DNA of 11,128 bases, from positions 1 to 11,128 of the forward strand of contig JAYUMV010000182.1 of the NCBI GenBank assembly GCA_043762265.1, read 5' to 3'. Positions 1-5,203 of the stretch are shown here, in pieces (the first letter of the stretch is position 1; each line of letters starts with the position of its first letter). The position numbers were made by a program, and so were the translations under genes. The notes below the pieces were generated by a model that had not been told where the DNA came from, searched no databases, and was given only the letters and a program-made list of their open reading frames with translations. The stretch is from JANXLO01 sp043762265 (GTDB taxonomy: Bacteria > Armatimonadota > Chthonomonadetes > Chthonomonadales > Chthonomonadaceae).

Positions 1-307
1 GGTCGCCCTGCCGCTCTACCTCAGCGCGGTCGCCGACTCCCAGAAGAAGACCTGTCGGGCCAATATGCAGACCATCGCCAATGCGGTCGCAGCAGCTCGC
101 GTCAAGGGCAATCTCCCCGACTTCTCGACCTTCATCACCCCTGGCACGATCAGCACCACGACCGAACCGGATCTGGCAGCAATTCCCTTCTGTCCGACCG
201 GCGGCACCTATTCGATCATTCAGGGCAGCAACGCTGTTGCGAATGCCTCGTTCAAGGTCAAGTGCACCAACGACGGCAACTTCGAGCCGGGCATCGACCA
301 CCAGTAA
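1..307 (+). CDS. GspG/PilA-like type IV pilin, C-terminal part (5' end outside window)
   Basis: The frame is open from the first bases (codons start at base 2) to a TAA at 305-307, so the gene enters from the left and about 101 residues are visible. The start, leader peptide and methylation motif are off the window. The visible N-terminal end is the distal part of the long pilin helix: a hydrophobic VALPLYLSAV, then an amphipathic stretch with a KKTCRANMQTIANAV pattern. This helix is typical of major pseudopilins and pilins. Further on come FCPTGGTYSI and a VKCTN segment, giving three visible cysteines and the CP-GG-Y signature seen in GspG-like pilins of several environmental phyla. It ends DHQ. 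The likely role is the main or an abundant subunit of the pilus or pseudopilus. It is followed by a strong terminator, which separates it transcriptionally from the assembly operon and fits a subunit needed in higher amounts. The family call is firm; whether it is the major subunit is inferred. Confidence 0.8.
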   Translation, partial: VALPLYLSAVADSQKKTCRANMQTIANAVAAARVKGNLPDFSTFITPGTISTTTEPDLAAIPFCPTGGTYSIIQGSNAVANASFKVKCTNDGNFEPGIDHQ

Positions 308-330
308 ACTCGATCTCTGCTCTTCACTGA

Positions 331-344
331 TGCTCTTCGGAGCA
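331..344 (+). other. Short hairpin with a C(UUCG)G tetraloop
   Basis: TGCTC (331-335) pairs with GAGCA (340-344) around a TTCG loop. This is the unusually stable C(UUCG)G tetraloop class when transcribed. It lies between the pilin stop codon and the intrinsic terminator. No T-tract follows it, so it is not a terminator by itself. It could protect the 3' end of the pilin mRNA, which is an inference. Confidence 0.4.
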
Positions 345-354
345 GGCGCAACGA

Positions 355-395
355 TCCGACAGGTCCAATTCGCGGATCTGTCGGACCTCTCTTTT
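355..395 (+). terminator. Rho-independent terminator after the pilin gene
   Basis: A 12-bp stem forms between TCCGACAGGTCC (355-366) and GGATCTGTCGGA (374-385), with one G-T wobble, a 7-base loop (367-373), and a T-rich tail CCTCTCTTTT (386-395). It starts 47 bases after the pilin stop codon and lies about 76 bases before the next start codon. It probably ends most pilin transcripts, so the downstream genes would be expressed by readthrough or from their own promoter. Confidence 0.75.
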
Positions 396-458
396 AACAT
401 TATGTGGCGCAGGTGTTTTGCCCGCGCACTCTCCAATCTGAAGCCAGAATTTTTCCAT

Positions 459-463
459 GGGAG
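459..463 (+). promoter_or_regulatory. Shine-Dalgarno site deciding the PilX-like start
   Basis: GGGAG sits 8 bases before the ATG at 472. The in-frame ATG at 457 has only TTTTTCC before it and no ribosome binding site, and it would itself overlap this purine block. The ATG at 472 is therefore preferred. No convincing -35/-10 pair was found in the 396-458 leader. Confidence 0.6.
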
Positions 464-471
464 CGGTTCGC

Positions 472-1719
472 ATGATAGATGCTCGATTAAAATTTCAGAG
501 GCAGCGCGGGGCCATTCTGCTTAACGTGCTTATCTTCCTGGTCATCATAAGCATCCTTCTTGCCGGAATGGCCCAACTGATGGTCTCGGACTATTCCATC
601 GGCAAAGTGGAAAAAGATTATGCGAACTCGCTGGTCGTGGCCGAATCGGGGATCAACTACGAACTGCGCAAGATCAGCACCGATGGGAAAATGGCCGATC
701 AAAAAAATGCGACCGGAGCGGCGGGCACCTCCTATACCACGGCGGCCGGCAACGTTCAAGTCTACGTGACGCAGCGCAACAGCGACGGCACGGAGCCGAC
801 GTGGACGCCGGGTAAAAATCTTTGGATCTACTCGACAGGCGGCGTCAATGGCCTGACGCGAACGGTGAAAGTCGCGGCGTCCCCCTATAGTAATGTCCCT
901 ATCGCCGACTACGCCGTCTTCGGAGTCTCCGAGGGCATCATGAATGGTTCCGCGACGACTGTCAATGGTAACGTAGGCACCAACTACATTTTTACCTTCA
1001 ATGCCCATCCTACCATTAACGGCAACGTGGAATTCAATGGAGCCTCCTCAGACTGGCAAAGTCCGCCCAACGGCACGTATTTGGTGGTTCACAACCCGAA
1101 CCCGATCAACTGGCCTACGGTAGAGGCGATCGCTGTCACTACTTTTGGATCGCAGGGTTTGAGCTACGTCGCCGCCCATAACGACAATGCGCTCGCCAGT
1201 CCTGCGATTGCCAACAATATCGTGCTGACAGGAGGCAGTGGCAACCAGACCTTCGTCGGTAAAGCCGGTGGCGCCCACTACTACCTGACGAGCCTGACCT
1301 GCAACGGCAACTCGAATGTCGTTTTCGACAACACAAACGGCCCCATCACTATCTGGGTCGGGCCGAGCGGCGCTTCCGGCACATTTACTATGCACGGCGG
1401 ATCTGCTGCGATCAAGCTTACCACCGACCCCAGCAAGGCGATCCGGATCTACATTGCCACGAATAACGATGTCACCCTTGCTGGGAATGCCGAACTCGAC
1501 GCCGGGGTCTATAACGTCAACGCTGCCGCCCTTGGAAGGATCATCTTCAGCGGTACGCCCAATATCTACGGCATGGTGATCGGTAACAAGTTTACTTTTA
1601 ACGGCAACCCTACGGTAGGCTATGTCGCCTCTACACAGGGCTACTTCTATCCGTCGGGATCCGTCTCCTACTACTCATGCGTTCCTCCCTGGATGGAAAT
1701 CGGCGGCGTCAACAACTGA
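472..1719 (+). CDS. PilX-like pilus assembly protein with a Gly/Asn-rich beta-type body
   Basis: This 415-residue protein starts MIDARLKFQRQRGAILLN. A short basic N-terminus leads into a hydrophobic helix at about residues 14-37, with the RG-A-L-L arrangement of PilX N-terminal domains. Position +5 after the glycine is Asn rather than the prepilin Glu. An ANSLVVAESGINYELRKI helix follows (ORF residues about 51-67), where PilX-family proteins carry the A-xx-A-E-S-G segment. From about residue 145 the chain has DYAVFGVSEG and then repeated N-G-N / G-N-x-x-F-N-G units. It ends with GVYNVNAAALGRIIFSGTPNIYGMVIG-type strands that alternate turns and hydrophobic positions. This suggests a stacked beta or beta-helix body like that of other PilX-like proteins with a C-terminal polymer-forming or adhesin-like region. 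It heads the minor-pilin set (PilX, PilV, PilW), which in pili primes assembly and can sit at the tip. An adhesive role is inferred. The start is chosen on the GGGAG site at 459-463. Confidence 0.75.
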   Translation: MIDARLKFQRQRGAILLNVLIFLVIISILLAGMAQLMVSDYSIGKVEKDYANSLVVAESGINYELRKISTDGKMADQKNATGAAGTSYTTAAGNVQVYVTQRNSDGTEPTWTPGKNLWIYSTGGVNGLTRTVKVAASPYSNVPIADYAVFGVSEGIMNGSATTVNGNVGTNYIFTFNAHPTINGNVEFNGASSDWQSPPNGTYLVVHNPNPINWPTVEAIAVTTFGSQGLSYVAAHNDNALASPAIANNIVLTGGSGNQTFVGKAGGAHYYLTSLTCNGNSNVVFDNTNGPITIWVGPSGASGTFTMHGGSAAIKLTTDPSKAIRIYIATNNDVTLAGNAELDAGVYNVNAAALGRIIFSGTPNIYGMVIGNKFTFNGNPTVGYVASTQGYFYPSGSVSYYSCVPPWMEIGGVNN

Positions 1720-1740
1720 TTCGAGGGCACCCAGGGAAAG

Positions 1741-1747
1741 GGGAGGG
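1741..1747 (+). promoter_or_regulatory. Shine-Dalgarno site for the PilV/GspI-like gene
   Basis: GGGAGGG lies 6 bases before the ATG at 1754. It fixes the start well inside a longer open frame that reaches back into the upstream gene, and it places the prepilin leader at the true N-terminus. Confidence 0.7.
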
Positions 1748-1753
1748 ATAGCG

Positions 1754-2215
1754 ATGCAAAAAAAATTATCCGTTCGGCGGCATGCAGGTATGAGCTATAT
1801 AGAGGTTCTGGTGGCCTCCGCCATCTGCGTGCTCTGCATGTCGATCATGATCCAACTCTGGTCCTTCTCGACCTTCTTTTCGATCCAAACTACCGACAAT
1901 GCGGTTGCATGCGATCTGGCGCGGCAAACGATCGAGACGCTGAAAGAGTCCGGCTTCAGCCAGACACCGGAAGCGCCCCCTACGGCGCCCCTGATACATT
2001 ACTACGATATCAACACGAACAACATGGACTCCAACCCAACGGCAGCCCGTTATCGAGTGACGACGACCGTGGAGAGCGATTCTACAGTTTACGGCTCTAA
2101 TCCGGTCACCCCCTCGCCCAACGCATTGCGTCTGGTGACCACGACCGTCACGCTGGTGTCGACTGGGGCGACCCTGACGACGCTCACGACCTATTTGGCG
2201 AGGTATGGCATATGA
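1754..2215 (+). CDS. PilV/GspI-like minor prepilin
   Basis: The predicted protein has 153 residues. Its N-terminus is a textbook class III prepilin signal: the basic leader MQKKLSVRRHAG, predicted cleavage after Gly12, then Met (+1), Ser, Tyr, Ile and the conserved Glu at +5 (residue 17). A hydrophobic helix to about residue 37 follows. The rest is a Thr/Val/Ser-rich globular part with strand-like TTTVTLVSTGATL segments. Prepilin peptidase should cleave and N-methylate it, after which it would join the fibre or priming complex. Position between PilX-like and PilW-like genes supports the PilV/GspI assignment, since these proteins diverge too much for motif evidence alone. The stop codon overlaps the next gene's start (ATGA), so translation is probably coupled. 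Confidence 0.8.
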   Translation: MQKKLSVRRHAGMSYIEVLVASAICVLCMSIMIQLWSFSTFFSIQTTDNAVACDLARQTIETLKESGFSQTPEAPPTAPLIHYYDINTNNMDSNPTAARYRVTTTVESDSTVYGSNPVTPSPNALRLVTTTVTLVSTGATLTTLTTYLARYGI

Positions 2216-2799
2216 AACTCCGGGTTCGTCGCGGCAGCGCGATGCTGCAACTGCTGACCTCCTCGGCCATGAGCCTGTTGGTTGGCGCGATGCTCTTGAT
2301 GTTTGTGCGCATCCACATGGTCTCCCAGCAGTTGGCAATGGATCAACACAGTTCTGAACTGACGGCGTGGCGTCCGATGCATCGTCTCGCAGACAACGTG
2401 CGGAAAGCGTATGCCTATGGTCCCAGTGGAGAGATGTTCTCTGCGGCAACCGCTTCTTCGCTGACCGTCTACGATGACAGCACCGGGGCCACCTCCCGTT
2501 ACTGGCTGGATGCCACGCAGACGCCGCCAGTGCTCAATCGAACGCGGGGCGCACAGACTCTCATGCTTGCGAACGGCCTGCAGACGCTGACATTCAAGTA
2601 CTATGTCGCCACCGGCTTACCGCTATCGCAGGGCGCCTGTTGGATGACGACTGCCAATCCGAACGCTCCCACTGCTACGGAGATGCCCAAGATCGTGGCA
2701 GTGGGCATCACCATCACAACTACGCTCGGCAGCGGCACGCGCACCATGACGACCGCCGTTCGATTGCGCAACGGCTCCCGAACCATCTCCGGGCAATAA
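2212..2799 (+). CDS. PilW/GspJ-like minor prepilin, atypical +5 residue
   Basis: The protein has 195 residues. MKLRVRRG is a short basic leader ending in Gly8, followed by SAMLQLLTSSAMSLLVGAM and on to about residue 32 as the hydrophobic helix. If cleavage is after Gly8, the +5 residue is Gln13 instead of the usual Glu. The remainder contains helix and strand segments such as LQTLTFKYYVATG and, near the C-terminus, VAVGITITTTLGSGTRTMTTAVRL. The latter matches the PilW/GspJ pattern of a late strand pair preceding a short R-L-R-N ending. It sits in the expected third position of the minor-pilin set and overlaps the preceding gene by 4 bases. PilW/GspJ is inferred from position and architecture; the general pilin-like class is clearer than the exact subtype. 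Confidence 0.68.
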   Translation: MKLRVRRGSAMLQLLTSSAMSLLVGAMLLMFVRIHMVSQQLAMDQHSSELTAWRPMHRLADNVRKAYAYGPSGEMFSAATASSLTVYDDSTGATSRYWLDATQTPPVLNRTRGAQTLMLANGLQTLTFKYYVATGLPLSQGACWMTTANPNAPTATEMPKIVAVGITITTTLGSGTRTMTTAVRLRNGSRTISGQ

Positions 2800-2805
2800 G
2801 AAGTC

Positions 2806-2833
2806 GCAGGGAGGGTTTCGCCCTCGCGCTGCA
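2806..2833 (+). other. Intercistronic imperfect hairpin
   Basis: GAGGG (2811-2815) pairs with CCCTC (2821-2825) over a TTTCG loop, and an outer GCAG/CTGC pair (2806-2809 and 2830-2833) extends it across small internal loops. No T-run follows, so termination is unlikely. It lies in the longest gap of the assembly operon (86 bases), between minor pilins and assembly-platform genes. It could act as an mRNA processing or stability element that sets different levels of the two groups; this is inference. Confidence 0.3.
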
Positions 2834-2885
2834 CGTTGGAGACGCTGCCGAGCGCTCGTTCAGAGGAAGGCAGTAAAGAGAAGCT

Positions 2886-4556
2886 ATGAGAAAAGCCGTA
2901 AAAACGATAAAAAAAGGTCGCTCCGTTCTCGGGATCGAGATCAATTCGTCTGAGATTCGCGTGGTGGAGATGGAAGGCGTTTGGCCCGAACCCCGCATCC
3001 TGCGTGCCGATGTCGTACCCACCCCGCTCGACTCGATGAATGGCGATGAGATTATTCGCCCGGATCTGGTGGGAAGAGCCCTGGGCACCCTGCTAACTCG
3101 GATGGGAACGCGTACGCGTCAGGCCATCATGAGCATCCCTTCCGGTGCGGTGACGACGCGTGTGCTGGACATTCCCAATATTCCGGAGGCCGAACTGCAC
3201 GCGGTTGTCGAGGGAGAGATCTCCCATCAGAACATCCTGCCGAACCAACATGGCGAATTCGACTATATGCGCCTCGATACCGGGGATCTGCGCCCCCAGG
3301 CGCGTCCGAGGCTGTTGCTGATGGCGGCCGAGGCGCGAATTCTGGACGGGTATTACCAGACGGCCGGACAGGCAGGTCTGAATCTGCTGAGTATGGAGCC
3401 CGGCCTTGTCGCTATGTATCGGGCCGCTTCCACGCTCTCCTACAGTCAGCCTCCCTGTCTCTGCCTGATGGTGGGCACCACCGTTTCCGAAGTCGCCATT
3501 ATGGATTCGGGGCCGATCCGCGTCTACCGCCGCATCGATCTGGGCAGCCGTCAGATCCTCTCGGAAATCGATGCCCTGCCAAAGGTGAGCGCTGCATCGG
3601 AACCGGAGAAATCCCACAATGCGCCGGCTCGATTCAATCTGGACGGCTCGCGGGCGGAAGAAGAGAAACCCCAAGTAGCCGGGCGTATCGCCTCCGACAT
3701 CTCCGACAATACGGCCGTGAACAGTTTGACGGTCGAACTGCAGCGTTCGCTGGACTACTATCAGCGCGAATATCCCGACGCTCGGCCGGTAAACAGTATC
3801 GTGATCGTCACGGGGCAGTCCGAACTGGAGCCGCTTGCAGCCTGGCTGTCCGCGAGACTGCATATCGCCGCGTCGGTAGCGACCATTCCTGCATCGGCGG
3901 CCACCGATCTGGCGATCCGCTCTCGCCTGGACGAACCGACGGCCCTGCGCTTCCTGCGTGCAGGCGGACTGGCCATGCAGGCGCTGGAAAAACTGCCGGA
4001 CGGACTGCCGCAGTTCAACCTGCTGGGGAAGCGGAAAGCGAATCGCACGCCGAGCGCGCTGGGAGGGCGGATGGCATTCGCTCTGACACTCTCTATTCTG
4101 GTGCTTCTATTGGGCTCTCTTAATATGTTTCGTGTCGGAACGAAAGCAAACCAGATGGATCGCGAACTAGCCCATACGGCGCAAGTTCGCAAGGAACTCA
4201 ACTCCTATCACGGAATGTCGTTGGAACAAGTGCGTCGGCAGAAGGAGATTCTGAATGTGCTGCTCCCAGTCGGCGAACCGCTGCCGAGCGTGGTCGATGC
4301 GATGGCGGGGGCAGTGCCGCCCGACGCTTCTCTCGAAGAGATCAGCAGGGACAAGGCGGGATCTCTGAGCCTGAGCGGAGAGACCACCAACGATGCGGTT
4401 CTCGTGCAGTTTCTGGATGCGCTGCGCCAAATGCCGTCCTGTATCAAAGTTTCTCTGGACGCTCTGAGCCGTAATAGCCCGCAGGACAGTCGCCTTACGG
4501 GTAAGCCCGATACACTGCACTATCAGATCACGGCTCAGATCCGCCCAATGCCCTGA
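2886..4556 (+). CDS. PilM-PilN fusion, inner-membrane platform protein of the pilus/secretion apparatus
   Basis: The protein has 556 residues, about the length of PilM plus PilN. Residues about 13-368 form the actin-like PilM part. It opens with VLGIEINSSEIRVVEME, the phosphate-1-like strand-turn of PilM. PSGAVTTRVLDIPNIPEAEL and the adjacent VVEGEI segment are PilM-typical, as is NSIVIVTGQSELEPLAAWL near residue 303. Residues 377-380 are FNLL followed by GKRK, which matches the N-terminal I/F-N-L-L motif of PilN that normally docks into PilM. A transmembrane helix follows at about 396-415 (MAFALTLSILVLLLGSL). A coiled-coil (about 420-458) and a periplasmic ferredoxin-like PilN domain (about 465-556) complete the protein, with a LEEISRDKAGSLSLSGE segment typical of PilN. 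Two ATP-site motifs look weakened: CLMVGTT lacks the usual Asp, and TGQS replaces a Gly-rich loop. An apparently disordered insert lies at about 234-272. The N-terminal part is cytoplasmic and the C-terminal part periplasmic. The topology equals that of GspL of type II secretion. Confidence 0.85.
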   Translation: MRKAVKTIKKGRSVLGIEINSSEIRVVEMEGVWPEPRILRADVVPTPLDSMNGDEIIRPDLVGRALGTLLTRMGTRTRQAIMSIPSGAVTTRVLDIPNIPEAELHAVVEGEISHQNILPNQHGEFDYMRLDTGDLRPQARPRLLLMAAEARILDGYYQTAGQAGLNLLSMEPGLVAMYRAASTLSYSQPPCLCLMVGTTVSEVAIMDSGPIRVYRRIDLGSRQILSEIDALPKVSAASEPEKSHNAPARFNLDGSRAEEEKPQVAGRIASDISDNTAVNSLTVELQRSLDYYQREYPDARPVNSIVIVTGQSELEPLAAWLSARLHIAASVATIPASAATDLAIRSRLDEPTALRFLRAGGLAMQALEKLPDGLPQFNLLGKRKANRTPSALGGRMAFALTLSILVLLLGSLNMFRVGTKANQMDRELAHTAQVRKELNSYHGMSLEQVRRQKEILNVLLPVGEPLPSVVDAMAGAVPPDASLEEISRDKAGSLSLSGETTNDAVLVQFLDALRQMPSCIKVSLDALSRNSPQDSRLTGKPDTLHYQITAQIRPMP

Positions 4557-4592
4557 ATAGGGCAACGTCGCGGTAGCCTCCAAAAGGCCCGC

Positions 4593-4598
4593 AAGGAG
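4593..4598 (+). promoter_or_regulatory. Shine-Dalgarno site for pilO
   Basis: AAGGAG is 7 bases before the ATG at 4606, which supports that start. Confidence 0.65.
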
Positions 4599-4605
4599 CA
4601 GAAGT

Positions 4606-5184
4606 ATGCAAAAACCGCTCATTTATCGTTTGAGTCTCTTTCTCCTGCCCATCGCCTGTATCGGGCTGACCAGTGGGCTGAACGCCTATGAGGTGCGCCG
4701 CGTACAGACGCTGGACACTCAATTAACAACCACCCGACAGGAGATCGGGGAGGCGCGCGAGTTGATCGCCGGAGTCGAGAAACGGGGTAAGGCGGGCTTT
4801 ATTACCTTTTCGCCCGACACGCCGCAAGAGCAGGTCGCCTTTGTCAGTGCGCTCCGTATCACTGCCGCGCAGTGCCATGTGACCCTGACCCGGTGGGGCG
4901 TCGGTGCGCCTCCAACGCTTGCCATCCCGGACGGAACCAGTCAAGCTCTTAAAGACGATCTGTCAAAGGTGACTCCGATCGCCAATGAAGTCTCAGTCAC
5001 AGGTACTTACGACCAGGTAAGGAGTTTTCTTTACAGCCTTACGCAGCAGGAGCGCCTGGTCACGATAGCTGGGATCAAGTGGATGCGGGCTACCGATCCC
5101 CCTGCTACAACCCTGAATTTTCGCTTGACACGCTATGTGGGCAATCTGGACGTAGCGGCGGCAGCGCCGCCAGCAAGCCACTAA
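4606..5184 (+). CDS. pilO: PilO-like inner-membrane alignment protein
   Basis: The protein has 192 residues, close to the usual PilO size. A short cytoplasmic tail precedes one transmembrane helix (about 7-25), then a Gln/Glu/Arg-rich coiled-coil (about 30-60) and a periplasmic ferredoxin-like domain (about 68-178). The domain carries the PilO-type strand and helix VSVTGTYDQVRSFLYSL, followed by QERLVTIAGI. In PilO/GspM proteins this segment packs the small alpha/beta domain that dimerises with PilN. The tail ends in an Ala/Pro stretch. PilO is expected to pair with the PilN part of the upstream fusion and to link it to the PilP/GspC-like protein encoded after the secretin. Its place directly after PilM-PilN supports the call. 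Confidence 0.85.
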   Translation: MQKPLIYRLSLFLLPIACIGLTSGLNAYEVRRVQTLDTQLTTTRQEIGEARELIAGVEKRGKAGFITFSPDTPQEQVAFVSALRITAAQCHVTLTRWGVGAPPTLAIPDGTSQALKDDLSKVTPIANEVSVTGTYDQVRSFLYSLTQQERLVTIAGIKWMRATDPPATTLNFRLTRYVGNLDVAAAAPPASH

Positions 5185-5203
5185 AAGAAAGACGGATGCG
5201 ACT

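Noticed and set aside
396..458. Possible promoter for the assembly operon (TTGCCC near 418, CATTAT near 398)
   Set aside because: No pair had the right 16-18 base spacing and both boxes were poor, so no promoter is called.
457..459. Upstream ATG as start of the PilX-like gene
   Set aside because: It has no Shine-Dalgarno upstream and overlaps the GGGAG block that suits the ATG at 472.
487..1008. 173-residue open frame on the - strand opposite the PilX-like gene
   Set aside because: Composition is Arg/Asp/His-heavy and typical of shadow frames, with no start signal seen.
1766..2449. 227-residue open frame on the - strand opposite the minor pilins
   Set aside because: It is Arg/His/Cys-rich with no recognisable motif, and the + strand carries well-formed prepilin leaders and Shine-Dalgarno sites over the same region.
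3093..3863. 256-residue open frame on the - strand inside the PilM-PilN gene
   Set aside because: It is fully covered by the fused PilM-PilN coding sequence and contains no recognisable domain.
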